Shown: positions 1 to 9,923 of the stretch, piece after piece
Layout of the letters: each line of letters opens with the position of its first letter
Numbering within the stretch: the stretch's first letter is position 1
Origin: Saccharomycodes ludwigii
Lineage: Eukaryota; Ascomycota; Saccharomycetes; Saccharomycodales; Saccharomycodaceae
Assembly: GCF_020623625.1 (NCBI RefSeq)
Contig: NC_060201.1
Location: forward strand, 930,001-994,000
Direction of reading: 5' to 3'
Length of the DNA stretch: 64,000 bases
Program-made: the position numbers and the translations under genes
The notes under the pieces: generated by a model
What the model was told of the DNA's origin: nothing
Seen by the model: only the letters and a program-made list of their open reading frames with translations
The model's database searches: none

Positions 1-748
1 AATACGTAAAGTTATCTAATGTGTTAAATCTGCCAGCAAACAATATAGAATCATTATTTAATTTCAAAATAGAATTGATGGTAGAGTTTGAGCCAAACCC
101 CCTTACATATGGTAAACTGCTAGTGCTATTTGAAGTATAATTCCATATAGCAATACTATGGCTTTCATTATTGAAGGAAAAATCACCACCAAAATAAACT
201 ATATTTGAATCAACCAATATAGAGTTAACGCTGGATAATTCCTGGTCAAATATTTCAAAATATTGTAGACTGGTTAAATTTAGAAAAAGCTGTTTAGCCA
301 AATTATAACTGGCGTCACCATTTGTGGCTGATAAATAGCCATAACCACTTAATATAAAACTATCTTCTTTAAAATAAGTTATGTGATCTATCATGGTGCT
401 TGGAATATTATTGTGATTAGTCAATTGATTTATTTTAATATATTTTGTGGTGGTATTATCATACAAATTAGTTGGATTGTTATTGAAGTAGATTAACTCG
501 TTACCTGCAAATAAAGATTTGCTTGTAAAATTTTCTTGGCCAAAATATTTATATAACAATAATGGACTAGAGTCGGTTAATCCAAATATATTGAACTCAT
601 TATTCTTATAGGAGGAAAAATTAATGGATGGAAGATCGACACTCGTTGCATTAAAATGATCGATTAAAGATTCTGTTAGTGTGTCCGCCTTAGAAAACAG
701 TAATAAATGAATTAGCACGAAAAAATAAAGACAGCATGATCTGAGCAT
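1..748 (-). CDS. RAX2: Rax2, bud-site selection membrane protein (5' part only)
   Basis: The reading frame starts at the ATG at 748-746 and is still open at the left window edge, so only the first 249 codons are seen. It opens with a hydrophobic signal peptide (MLRSCCLYFFVLIHLLLFSK) and continues as an extracellular-type domain rich in N-glycosylation sequons (NAT, NFT, NLT, NES, NYT, NST). Segments such as SFILSGYGYL, YFGGDFSFNNES, NSTINSILKLNNDSILFAGRF closely match what I recall of S. cerevisiae Rax2, a type I plasma-membrane glycoprotein with kelch-like repeats that marks the birth scar/distal pole for bipolar budding together with Rax1. Upstream of ARP6 and YDR109C it sits where YLR084C is expected. 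The C-terminal membrane anchor lies outside the window. Confidence 0.9.
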   Translation of the reverse strand, partial: MLRSCCLYFFVLIHLLLFSKADTLTESLIDHFNATSVDLPSINFSSYKNNEFNIFGLTDSSPLLLYKYFGQENFTSKSLFAGNELIYFNNNPTNLYDNTTTKYIKINQLTNHNNIPSTMIDHITYFKEDSFILSGYGYLSATNGDASYNLAKQLFLNLTSLQYFEIFDQELSSVNSILVDSNIVYFGGDFSFNNESHSIAIWNYTSNSTSSLPYVRGFGSNSTINSILKLNNDSILFAGRFNTLDNFTY

Positions 749-1462
749 TTTGTTTGTGGTTGATATTGGCTCTCTAGATTTAAAGAAAACAAAAAGGATT
801 TTCTTTATGAGATAGCAGGTAATTGGAGACACTCAGATAGAGTAAAATGGGATTAAAAAAAAAAAAAAAAAAAAAAAATAAAATTAAAAGAGTGATAAAT
901 ATTTTATTAAAATTGGACCTAAAGTAAGTTTATCATTTAATAAAATCATCTTTTTTTTTTTTTTTTTATTTATTTTATTTATTTTCCATTCATTTAATAT
1001 TTGCTTTTTTTCAATTTATAAGATTTAAATTTAATTTAATTTAATTTAATTTAATTTAATTTTTTTTCGTGTAATATTTGATTCATGATTAAATTTCCTA
1101 ATTAGGAGAACTAATAACAAAGAAAAGGACACGCATCTACCTCATTAACCAAATAAGATGAAGGCCCTATATTAGGGTTACTGGCTTTTTTCATTCATAC
1201 ACGCAAGCCTTTTTACCCGGCACAAAATAGAGTATTTAATAAAAAGCAAAAATTTAACAGCCGGATTTGTTATAAAATGTTAAAATTTAACTTTAAAATA
1301 AACTTAATGCAAGAACAACCCAATATTAAACAACGGTCCAATTAAATTACAAATAAAAAAGGATAACGTTTCTATTACTCTTTTTAATGGTAATAATAAC
1401 CCCCCAAAAAAAAAGATTAAAAAAAAAATTATAAAAAAAAATTATAAAAAAAAATTAACTTT
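749..1462. other. Intergenic: RAX2 upstream / transcription factor 3' side
   Basis: No gene seen. The stretch holds A and T homopolymers near 857-878 and 951-967, a (TTTAA)n microsatellite near 1027-1060, a TTACCCGG at 1213-1220 that matches the Reb1 consensus and lies about 470 bp upstream of RAX2, and a short tandem A8-TTAT repeat at about 1405-1457 just before the stop of the next gene. The Reb1 call rests on the consensus only. Confidence 0.5.
1213..1220 (+). promoter_or_regulatory. Candidate Reb1 site (TTACCCGG)
   Basis: TTACCCGG is the Reb1 general regulatory factor consensus. It lies in the gap upstream of minus-strand RAX2 (start 748). The match is exact, but one 8-mer in 64 kb can occur by chance. 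Confidence 0.35.
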
Positions 1463-4400
1463 TTAATCATCCGCTTCATCATCATTATCATTAGGATTCC
1501 AAGAATGACCATTATTCCCACCGTCGTTGTCGTCTTCAGATAAAGCTTTAAAAATAACTTCAGAATATTCCATTAAAGAATTTTTAAACTCATTTAGATT
1601 GTTACAAACCCAGGCAACGCTCTTATTTTGTTCAAGTCTATACTTCTCAATGATATCAACAACTTTTTCAGGATCATATTCATCATTATAAAAAGAACAA
1701 ATTTTTTCGATTAATGCAACCAGCGCTTTTCTTTTTTGGTACGTTCTTTTTTTCGTAAATTTAATTAGCCCCTTTTTCCCATAGTCACGGGTATATCCCT
1801 CAATTTGGATTTTTAAAGAACCATAATATTCATTATAGATATTATAAACATTACAAATGTCTTGTTCTAGTTGAATATTAAACTCAGGGCAAGGTGCCGT
1901 TAATATTAAGCCATCATCTTTGTTGTTCTCATTGGTACTCTTTTTCTTCTGTTTCCTTTTGTTTTTTTTGGAATCAACGTCTGCGGAAGAAACGTCAACA
2001 AAAAAATAATTTTTGCCAGTTATTGGATCATAAGGTTTTTTAAATAAATCACCTTTAGTTAAAACGGGTGCCTTGCTCCGGAATATAGGATGATGGTTGC
2101 TACTACTGTTTTTGTTATTATTGGTATTACTGTGAGCAGTGCTATTAGAATGACTACTATTGTAAATACCATAAATTCTATCATTAGAGTTGACATCGGT
2201 ATTGGCTATTGTTCCCTTCAAAATACAATCACTCTTTTCCACAAATTTATCCTTATCTTGATCTTTATATAAATATATATCTCTCTTTTTGTCTTTATCG
2301 TCGCTTTTATATTTATCCTTGGTCTCAAAGTCTTGAATCTTCCCCTTGTTAGTGTTATCAACGTCGACAATAATATAACCGTTGTCATTAACGTTAGTAG
2401 TGATAGATTTAGGGCTTGCACTATCGGCTTTATATCTTTTATGTGTTCCCATTTGATTAGAGGTTGATGATCTTTTACCCGTTGTCGTATTATTATCATC
2501 TGCTATAAAAGTTGGTAAATCGTCGCTAGCCACATTAATTACATGAGTTGGAATATTTGTAGCACTATTTGACACAGATATTGCACCAGCAGTATTAGTA
2601 ATAGTGTCAGGTTTATCAATAACCATTGTATCAATATAATTTATGCTCGAAGCTGTAGTGTTGATAGTATTAGCACTTGCATTACTGTTACTATGAATAG
2701 TAGCAGCAGGTGTAAACATAAAATTAGGGTTATTTGCATTTAAAGTATACGGATTATTAGTGAATGCCGTATAAAATTGTGGTTGTTGGGGGAAAGATAT
2801 GGAAGTACCAGTAGGAAAATTGACATTAGGTGTAAACGTACCAGTCAACGAAGGGGTACTTAAATTTCTAATAGGAGCTGGTCCATTAACAGCATAACTG
2901 TTACTATTATTATTCACTCCAGAAGTGAAACTAACCACACTATGATTATAACCAGTATTAGTGTTGTAGTATGGATTAAAATATACGAATGAAGAAGATC
3001 GTCTGTAATTATCCATATTGTTTGTGTTTATATGTGGGAAGATATTAGTCGAACCTGCATTACTTCCATTATTCAGCGTAGGTTGCTGTACTAGTACAGA
3101 GGAAGAATTTGGATTGGTAGTAACAAGGGAATTGCTCATAGGAGAAGCATCCGATCTTTGTATAGTTTCAATCGGAACATCATTTTCTAAAGTATGAGAA
3201 ACTCGCTCATTTTCAACAGCATTGCTTGTTATATTTCCGCTACTAACATTATTATCTGTGTTAACAGTCTTGAGCATTTTAGGATTAGAAGTTACGCCTA
3301 AATTTAAATTATTTACGTCGGAATTAGCTGTCTTGGTAGAATTAGGACCCAATACGTTTGAATTTGATACGTTAATATCATGCGTGGGTGCATTATTATT
3401 TGCAATACTTGTGTCAAATGCTATATTTCCTTCAGGTGCAATAGTGGCTGGCATAGTGCTTGAAGAATGAAATTCCGTATTTTTAGTAAAGTTAGCACTT
3501 TTTGCAACTAAATTTTTCCCTGAATAATAGAAATGTGAAGGTTTGTTATTATGTGTAATTGGTACCGAATTTAATAAAGAACCATTTTGTGAGTTTACCA
3601 TGTTTTCAGCAGTTCTTCCTGAATCAGAAACTTGTTCTGTATTTTCTGTTGGCGGTACTACCTCATCGTCAGAAAGTTTATTATTACTAATAGCTGAAAT
3701 ATTACCTCTATTACTATTATTCTGCATTATTTTTTGTAAATTCATTATCGTGCCGTTCAAGTTATTGACATGATTTTCTAAATCTATAATTTTTTGCCTT
3801 AAAAAATTATTTTCCGCTTGTATTTCGTTTAAATGATTGTTGTTCGTATTGTTGTTGTCTTTATTATAGTAATATATGTTCTCTTCGTTACTATTAGTGG
3901 TACCATTTTCGTAATAATCATAATTTGGAGCGTTGTTATTAGTATTAACAATAAGATCACTAGTCACTGAAGCTTTGTGTATGTAGGACAAAAGTTTATT
4001 TGAATCTAGAGGCTCCCAAATCGCTTTGCCAAACTCGGTATCAATTTCATCATTGCTTATACCATTACAAGTAGTATATATTACAACAGGCTTATTTACA
4101 AAAATAATCTCTTGTAAATACCTGAAAAATAATAAAGCTTCAAAATTTAAATTGATCAACTCTTCCCCATACAAATATTTAAATTGGTCCTCAATTAAAA
4201 ATTTTAAAACTTGTTTATTAGTGACTAAATTTTTGATAGGATATAAAGTTAGATTAACCAATTGACACCATTCAAGGTAGCGGTATAGACAATCAACATA
4301 AACACTGCATACTTTGTTAAAATCAACAATGTTTACCATGTAGTCTATTAATCCCACGGAATTAGTGCCATCTTTGAAAACAACCGATTTAAATTGAGAT

Positions 4401-4711
4401 GTTAATATATAACTTAAAAACTGATAGTTTGGTGGTGCAGGGTAATTACCTTTGTTATTTAGCGATATGTTGTTTAGTAGGTTTTTTTTTTCGAGATATA
4501 AAGTGTTTATTAAATTTTCCAGAAAAGCACTTTTCTCCAACATTATTAAAACCTGAGTTTGGTCTTGTTTAAATGAGGGAATATTATTAGAGTTTCCGGA
4601 AGGAGCAGTATTATCATGTGTATTTTGTTGTTGTTGTTGTGTATTTAATGTTGAAATTTCGTGTTGTTCATCATGTTTCTGTCGTAGATTTGTTGACATG
4701 GGTGAAATCAT
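1463..4711 (-). CDS. GCR1_C-domain transcription factor (Gcr1/Hot1/Msn1 family)
   Basis: 1082 aa using the ATG at 4711; the frame extends to 4744 but only through a TTG. About residues 50-190 form a compact hydrophobic, probably helical module. A leucine-zipper-like coiled coil follows (about 290-325, NNFLRQKIIDLENHVNNL). Then comes a long Asn/Ser/Thr-rich linker with a Lys/Asp-rich basic/acidic patch near 770-830. The last ~120 residues (VYNIYNEYYGSLKIQIEGY, YGKKGL, KKRTYQKRKALVALIEKI) look like the GCR1_C DNA-binding domain shared by Gcr1, Hot1 and Msn1. N-terminal helical module plus zipper plus GCR1_C is most like Gcr1, the glycolytic-gene activator that pairs through its zipper with Gcr2, but Hot1 (osmostress) cannot be excluded. 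It sits between RAX2 and the YDR109C kinase, where S. cerevisiae has no such gene, so synteny does not settle which paralogue it is. Confidence 0.65.
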   Translation of the reverse strand: MISPMSTNLRQKHDEQHEISTLNTQQQQQNTHDNTAPSGNSNNIPSFKQDQTQVLIMLEKSAFLENLINTLYLEKKNLLNNISLNNKGNYPAPPNYQFLSYILTSQFKSVVFKDGTNSVGLIDYMVNIVDFNKVCSVYVDCLYRYLEWCQLVNLTLYPIKNLVTNKQVLKFLIEDQFKYLYGEELINLNFEALLFFRYLQEIIFVNKPVVIYTTCNGISNDEIDTEFGKAIWEPLDSNKLLSYIHKASVTSDLIVNTNNNAPNYDYYENGTTNSNEENIYYYNKDNNNTNNNHLNEIQAENNFLRQKIIDLENHVNNLNGTIMNLQKIMQNNSNRGNISAISNNKLSDDEVVPPTENTEQVSDSGRTAENMVNSQNGSLLNSVPITHNNKPSHFYYSGKNLVAKSANFTKNTEFHSSSTMPATIAPEGNIAFDTSIANNNAPTHDINVSNSNVLGPNSTKTANSDVNNLNLGVTSNPKMLKTVNTDNNVSSGNITSNAVENERVSHTLENDVPIETIQRSDASPMSNSLVTTNPNSSSVLVQQPTLNNGSNAGSTNIFPHINTNNMDNYRRSSSFVYFNPYYNTNTGYNHSVVSFTSGVNNNSNSYAVNGPAPIRNLSTPSLTGTFTPNVNFPTGTSISFPQQPQFYTAFTNNPYTLNANNPNFMFTPAATIHSNSNASANTINTTASSINYIDTMVIDKPDTITNTAGAISVSNSATNIPTHVINVASDDLPTFIADDNNTTTGKRSSTSNQMGTHKRYKADSASPKSITTNVNDNGYIIVDVDNTNKGKIQDFETKDKYKSDDKDKKRDIYLYKDQDKDKFVEKSDCILKGTIANTDVNSNDRIYGIYNSSHSNSTAHSNTNNNKNSSSNHHPIFRSKAPVLTKGDLFKKPYDPITGKNYFFVDVSSADVDSKKNKRKQKKKSTNENNKDDGLILTAPCPEFNIQLEQDICNVYNIYNEYYGSLKIQIEGYTRDYGKKGLIKFTKKRTYQKRKALVALIEKICSFYNDEYDPEKVVDIIEKYRLEQNKSVAWVCNNLNEFKNSLMEYSEVIFKALSEDDNDGGNNGHSWNPNDNDDEADD

Positions 4712-5899
4712 GGCTGATGTGTTGTTACTTATTTGTACTATCAACAGATTGAAATGCTTTCTTTTTCTTTTCCTTTTTCTATGTTTTTTATTTTCGTTGT
4801 CAGTTTTTAAGGATGATCTATATTATTTCTTTTGAAAAAAAAAAAAAAAAAAGAAAAAAAAAGAAAAAAAAAGAAGAAAAAAAAAACGAAAAACATGACT
4901 AGATACAATAAACAAAAAGCTAAGGTTATTTTTCGTAACAGGGAAAACAAAAAATGGAAGAAAAAGATATTACTATTACAAAGTATTACAATTTGATGTT
5001 TTTTGTTAATTGCAAAAATAAAATTAAAAAGAAAGAAAAAAAGAAAAAAAAAAAAAAACAACCAGAAAGCAATAAAAATACAACTTCTGGAAATGGAATG
5101 AAAAACAATATTTTTATTTTGGCAGCAGTGGATTTTAAAAATACCGAGTTTAATTTTTTTATTATGTTATATTTTATTTAGAATATGAACAGCAAAGAGC
5201 ATTTTCCCTCTTTAATGGAAAGAAAAAAAAAAGGAGATATTTTATTTCATTTTATTCTCTTCTCATTTGATTTCCTTTTGTTGTGTTGGTGATGATGATT
5301 ACATGATGATTACATAATTACATAATTACATAATCGATCACCTACACTAAAAACCAAAAGCCCGTTATCGCTGGGCAAAATGGAAATAAAGAAATTATTT
5401 CCTTTTTAATTTGCAAGGTTGTTTTTCTATGTGATAATAAAATATGATATCATTTCCTTTTAAAAGTATGGAATCTTCCTTCGATCAACGGTAAAAAATA
5501 TGTACAGAACTCACCCGTAAAAAATAATACACCAACAACAAATAAAAATGGTGTTGTCAACTGGAATGTGTCTCCCCTGCGCCTTTTTCTAACCACATTC
5601 CAACCATCTGCAATAATCTTTATTTTTATATCAGGCGTTTTTCTTTTCTTTCTTTTAATCAAATTAATGCTTCTTTTCTTTTTTGTTATAGTTAAAAAAA
5701 AACAAAAAAAAAACAAAAAAATTTTTTATTTAAAACATCTTCGCTATCCCTCTTCAGAGTTTTACAAAGCAACTATTTTATTTAGAATATATAGCAAAAA
5801 GAAAAAAAAAAAAAAAACTTTTTCACACACACCATCGAAATAAGCCACGTATTTCCAGCCAGATTTACACATTGTGATAAACTTATAATACTTAACTCA
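4712..5899. other. Intergenic: upstream of the GCR1_C gene
   Basis: About 1.2 kb with no convincing gene. Open frames here are Lys- or Phe-runs caused by A/T tracts (4834-4890, 5030-5060, 5695-5720, 5800-5816). Tandem ATTACAT units lie at about 5297-5334. A 22-bp motif at 5508-5529 recurs with one difference at 55636-55657. The gap is the promoter of the minus-strand transcription factor and the 3' flank of the kinase. Confidence 0.5.
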
Positions 5900-8155
5900 T
5901 TAAACCTTTAAATCTTCCATTTTCTTGTTTAAACTTTCAACTTCATCAACTTTTTTTCTATACTCTCTTTGGGTATTGGCCATATCCAAAAATATTTGAT
6001 ATTTAACATCTAATAACTTCCGATCAGGATCCTCTTTGTCGTTGGGTACAACCACTTTACCACCACCCGTTAAATTCACCATTACATCCCATAAAATTTC
6101 ACCACTGGATAGAAATTTATCTTTTTCTAATTCCTTTTGATTATTAGTTTTCGCAGTGGTATCAAAACTTAGCAATCCATCATCATCTTCCTCTTCTTCT
6201 CCACCATAACTCTTCTTCCATAAACTATCGTTACTACTAGCGCCATCAAAATAATCATTCATATTAGGAAATGGGTATGCACTACCGACTATATGCGAAG
6301 TAGATGCTGTTGCAGTTGGTGCAGTATAAGGTGATGGTGTGTTATCCACACTGAAAGTGCTATCAAGTAGCTGCCCCTTTTTCATAAATGCAAATGCTGG
6401 ATTATTTGGAGCAACCTGTTTGTGTAATAATGACATTCTTCTCCTAGATTGAGCAGGGGTATTCCCCTTTTCTTTCCTCTCTTTATCAAAATATTTAGAA
6501 GCAACTGCACCCAATAAAGCAGATCCAAAAACAACTGCTGCGTCAATATATCTGGGGATAATAATGGGTAATCCAGTACAATCAGCCAACAACCTCATCA
6601 ACAACCCGTTACGACATTGACCACCACTTAAAAATATGGCTCTTAAGTCATGTCCACTCTCGCACATAGTTTCAACAATTTGTCTTGTTTGCTGTGCAAT
6701 AAATTCACAAGCACCCAAATACATTATAGCTAAATCATCAATGGAATTATCCATAGACTGCCCAATAATGGCTGCTCTCATATTCGGATCAGCAATTGGC
6801 GATCTATTTCCATGATAATCACCATAGAAAAACAAATGTCTAGCCAAGCTGACGACAGATCTTTCACCTCTAGCTTCTTTCAAGTATTCCAACCTGCTAT
6901 TTAAAAAATCAAATCTAGATACGTTTGCAGTGTCTGCCTGTTTAGCCAATTCAGTAAATGCAGAATGTGTACTTAGAACATGTGCCAACAACGCACCTGT
7001 ACAACTCTGCCCACCTTCAGCTAGCCAATAATTTTTAGCCATAACATCCCTATAAGGACCCCACACACCTTGCACAAATATCGGTTTTTCGCTCATTGCA
7101 ATGTGACAAGTGGAAGTACCAGCAACAGCAGCCAACCTACCCGTGGCTATGCTAATCCCTTTTTTATTCTTATCCAATTCTACCAACTGGGGTATGTCAA
7201 CATCTGCCTTTGCAGCAACAGTACCAATCCAACCTGCGTAAGCATCAATAACACCGCTTCCAACAACGCAATTAGTGGTGATTCCCAACTCCTTAGCAAC
7301 TTCTTCATTAATAATCCCAACAAACTCACCGGCACTTAAAAAAGAAGAAGCGTCACCACCCAGCTTGGCAAAATTATCCTCGCATAACGCCTGTAACCCA
7401 ATTTCATTTAAAAATTCAACATCCCAACCCTTAACAGAACCTTCAACACCAATCGGTAATAAACCTTGCTTGCACACTGTGGAACAGTAGCTTCTGTTTT
7501 TTTTCCCAGTGGCTTTAAATGTCAAATAATCCGCTAAATCAAAAAACTCACATTTGGCAAAAACTTCCGCAGGCAAATTATTTTGTAACCATTTAATTTT
7601 GGGAATTTCCATTTCAATGCTCATCTGCCCACCCACATATTTTAAAACTTTTGACCCAGTCCTGTTGATCATTTTGGTTTCTTCTACAGCACGATGATCC
7701 ATCCACAATATAATGTTTTGGTCATTGTTTTGGAAGTTAGGACCAATCCCAATCTCTTCGTGTGTCTCTCTATCGATAACAACCAACGAACATGTGGCAT
7801 CAAACCCAATCCCGTGAATACGCTCCTTATCAACCCCACTATCTTTAACACAATTACGAACACAATGGCAGATTGCATGCCAGATTTCAGTAGATGATTG
7901 TGTGATATAATTTGGAACCAACATTTCCTTTTGAATTGGTCTCTCACTAAGAGATAAAATGTTTCCTGTACTATCTATAATACATGCTCTTGCTGAACCA
8001 GTACCTACATCTACACCAATATAATACTGGTTCAATTCTGGATATATTGATACCAAATTTGTTGATGAGCTTGCATTTGCAGTTTGTTGTAGTAACTTTT
8101 TATGCAATAGAGATAAAGAAGCATGAGAAGCACATATACCGTCTGGAGCCTGCAT
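5900..8155 (-). CDS. FGGY-family carbohydrate kinase (YDR109C orthologue)
   Basis: 751 aa, ATG at 8155. It has an FGGY/ASKHA fold. The phosphate-1 loop DVGTGSARA is at about residues 49-57, and further along are GSGVIDAYAGWIG and the C-terminal ATP-binding lobe LSGGQCRNGLLMRLLADCTG. The TTAHVAGTST-like signature appears as AAVAGTSTCH. S. cerevisiae Ydr109c and human FGGY were reported as D-ribulokinases that act in metabolite repair, converting D-ribulose to D-ribulose 5-phosphate; transfer of that activity to this protein is inference. Compared with the ~715-aa yeast protein it carries an extra low-complexity/acidic segment near 620-680 and ends in a coiled-coil-like tail. It lies upstream of ARP6 in the conserved order and is cytosolic as far as the sequence shows. 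Confidence 0.88.
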   Translation of the reverse strand: MQAPDGICASHASLSLLHKKLLQQTANASSSTNLVSIYPELNQYYIGVDVGTGSARACIIDSTGNILSLSERPIQKEMLVPNYITQSSTEIWHAICHCVRNCVKDSGVDKERIHGIGFDATCSLVVIDRETHEEIGIGPNFQNNDQNIILWMDHRAVEETKMINRTGSKVLKYVGGQMSIEMEIPKIKWLQNNLPAEVFAKCEFFDLADYLTFKATGKKNRSYCSTVCKQGLLPIGVEGSVKGWDVEFLNEIGLQALCEDNFAKLGGDASSFLSAGEFVGIINEEVAKELGITTNCVVGSGVIDAYAGWIGTVAAKADVDIPQLVELDKNKKGISIATGRLAAVAGTSTCHIAMSEKPIFVQGVWGPYRDVMAKNYWLAEGGQSCTGALLAHVLSTHSAFTELAKQADTANVSRFDFLNSRLEYLKEARGERSVVSLARHLFFYGDYHGNRSPIADPNMRAAIIGQSMDNSIDDLAIMYLGACEFIAQQTRQIVETMCESGHDLRAIFLSGGQCRNGLLMRLLADCTGLPIIIPRYIDAAVVFGSALLGAVASKYFDKERKEKGNTPAQSRRRMSLLHKQVAPNNPAFAFMKKGQLLDSTFSVDNTPSPYTAPTATASTSHIVGSAYPFPNMNDYFDGASSNDSLWKKSYGGEEEEDDDGLLSFDTTAKTNNQKELEKDKFLSSGEILWDVMVNLTGGGKVVVPNDKEDPDRKLLDVKYQIFLDMANTQREYRKKVDEVESLNKKMEDLKV

Positions 8156-8630
8156 TTTGTTTGTTTGTTTGTTTGTTTATTTGTCTGTTTCTTTGTTACA
8201 GTGTATGTAGTTATATGTGTGTATATAGATACGCGAAAAAGAAGAGGAAAAAAGAAGAGAGAGAGAAAGAAAAAAAAAAAAAAAAATTTAAATCAAGAAA
8301 CAGAAATTGGGTTGTAAACACTAATCAATGGTTTATATATTATTATTCTCAAAAAGAACTGAATGAATAAAATGTAATTATAAAAAGATTGAACCATTGG
8401 TGGTTTTAAGGGGGAATGTGGTAAGGTGGGGTGGGGTGTGTGTGGGAATGTCCAATTTAAGCTTTAACGCTAAGAAATTCCGGATGAAATATTTGTTACA
8501 TCTCCCCGCTTATCCCTGTATAACTCAACAGCTGTGTATTTAATATTAATGGAAAAAAAAAATATAATTCAGATATTCATAAATGTAATGACGTCACAAA
8601 TAAAACTTATACAATAATCTTTAAAAATTA
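8156..8630. other. Intergenic: promoter of the FGGY kinase
   Basis: No gene. It holds (TTTG)n near 8157-8180, an A-tract at about 8269-8287 and a striking G-rich block at 8410-8446. ARP6 ends at 8631 on the same strand, so this is the kinase promoter plus the ARP6 3' flank. Confidence 0.5.
8410..8446 (+). other. G-rich, telomere-like TG block
   Basis: Guanine runs lie at 8410-8414, 8428-8431, 8433-8436 and 8444-8446, separated by T/G-rich spacers, in an otherwise AT-rich gap. The lower strand reads as C1-4A repeats like yeast telomeric DNA and contains an ACACCCC core that resembles a Rap1 site. It could form a G-quadruplex, although the first loop is long. It lies 255-290 bp upstream of the FGGY kinase start. 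Confidence 0.45.
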
Positions 8631-9923
8631 TCACCACTGCTGTTGATAACCAAATCTGTCCCTGGTACACCAATCAGCACCATGTTCATAATATTCCTTT
8701 TTAGTAACCCTAGTTCTCCTATAATATTCCGTCTCACTAAATACGCACATACTTTTATATCCAGTGTACTGCGGGTTTCCTCCTGTTGAGAAATATGGTA
8801 ATGATATTCTAACATTCCAATCCGTCGGGCATTGTCTTTGTAACTCTGTTAGCAATCTGGAGGCAAAATTCTTTATTTTAAAATTCCCACCAATTAAAAC
8901 TATATTACTGATCAATAATGGTCTAATAACTTCAGGCACCATCGAGATACTTTCTAAAATAACCTCTACAATCCCGGGTTTATTAATCAAGTTGGCTATT
9001 TCTGGATGGAAAAAAGTTTCAGGAACTGCAAATAATTCATCTTTTAGTATTATAGACTGATAATCGTGTCCGGTTGCTATCGCCGAATCGGTTTGTTTAT
9101 TGACATATCCTTTAAAACTAGTTTGGAAATCCGGTAACACATATTCAACCTGTTCATCCGTTTTGTTGATTCTTTTAAAACTATCGGTATATGAAGCGGG
9201 ACTCATAAATATACATGTTTCCTTGATATTATTAACCAATATAGTTTCATCCATTACGTCATAATGCCTAAATGATACCAATTCCTTTAAAAATCCCGTT
9301 AAGAATCGGCCACCGATATCTAGCTTTTTAACTGCTTTATAATATATCACTCCTTTTACTATTGGAATAACCCAGGTACAATTAAAGCCAGAATCAATAA
9401 CTAATTGGAAATCATTATAACCTATATTACTGTTGGAACTTAGTGCCGTACCAATATTACCATCTAATGCTCCCTGTTTTATCGCATTGATGTTGAAAGG
9501 CACGTATCCAGCTACTGGCGATTTATATAGGGAATTAAACCCGTACTCTTCAAACACCACTTGATCAGTGTTCTTACTGAGTTCTGGTATTGTAAAAATT
9601 GTTTCACTTAGTATTAAGTCCAAATTGGATGGTAAATTGTCTGATAAATCTAACCCTTTAAACTCATCTGGATTATAAAAACAGTAATCCCAAATATTAC
9701 TTTCCAATTCCCACAATGTTAGCTGTCCTCTTTCTATGGGTCTTTTGATATACACCTGGGAAATATCTTTTATAGAATCAATCTGGTTTCCGATATATGT
9801 TGTGGAATATTTATTTGTTGCTATACAGTTATAACAGGTGAAAGGCAGTCTGTCCTTATTGTGATTGCTATAACCAAATTTCATCTGATACGAACCATTA
9901 TCTATGATAAATGGACTCATCAT
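8631..9923 (-). CDS. ARP6: Actin-related protein 6 (SWR1 complex)
   Basis: 430 aa, close to the ~438 aa of yeast Arp6. The actin fold is clear: phosphate-1 FIIDNGSYQMKFGYSN at residues 5-20, phosphate-2 FQLVIDSGFNCTWVIPI at about 172-188, an adenosine motif NIVLIGGNFKIKNF near 340, and a C-terminal YYRRTRVTKKEYYEHG like the Arp6 tail. Arp6 is a nuclear subunit of the SWR1 remodeller that deposits histone H2A.Z and pairs with Swc6/Vps71. Two ATGs (MM) stand at the start; either gives essentially the same protein. It is divergent from SMC4, as in S. cerevisiae (YLR085C/YLR086W). Confidence 0.93.
   Translation of the reverse strand: MMSPFIIDNGSYQMKFGYSNHNKDRLPFTCYNCIATNKYSTTYIGNQIDSIKDISQVYIKRPIERGQLTLWELESNIWDYCFYNPDEFKGLDLSDNLPSNLDLILSETIFTIPELSKNTDQVVFEEYGFNSLYKSPVAGYVPFNINAIKQGALDGNIGTALSSNSNIGYNDFQLVIDSGFNCTWVIPIVKGVIYYKAVKKLDIGGRFLTGFLKELVSFRHYDVMDETILVNNIKETCIFMSPASYTDSFKRINKTDEQVEYVLPDFQTSFKGYVNKQTDSAIATGHDYQSIILKDELFAVPETFFHPEIANLINKPGIVEVILESISMVPEVIRPLLISNIVLIGGNFKIKNFASRLLTELQRQCPTDWNVRISLPYFSTGGNPQYTGYKSMCVFSETEYYRRTRVTKKEYYEHGADWCTRDRFGYQQQW

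Noticed and set aside
4807-5843. Several open frames of 75-91 codons upstream of the GCR1_C gene
   Set aside because: They consist of Phe or Lys runs from A/T tracts and overlap each other on both strands; no conserved-looking segment.
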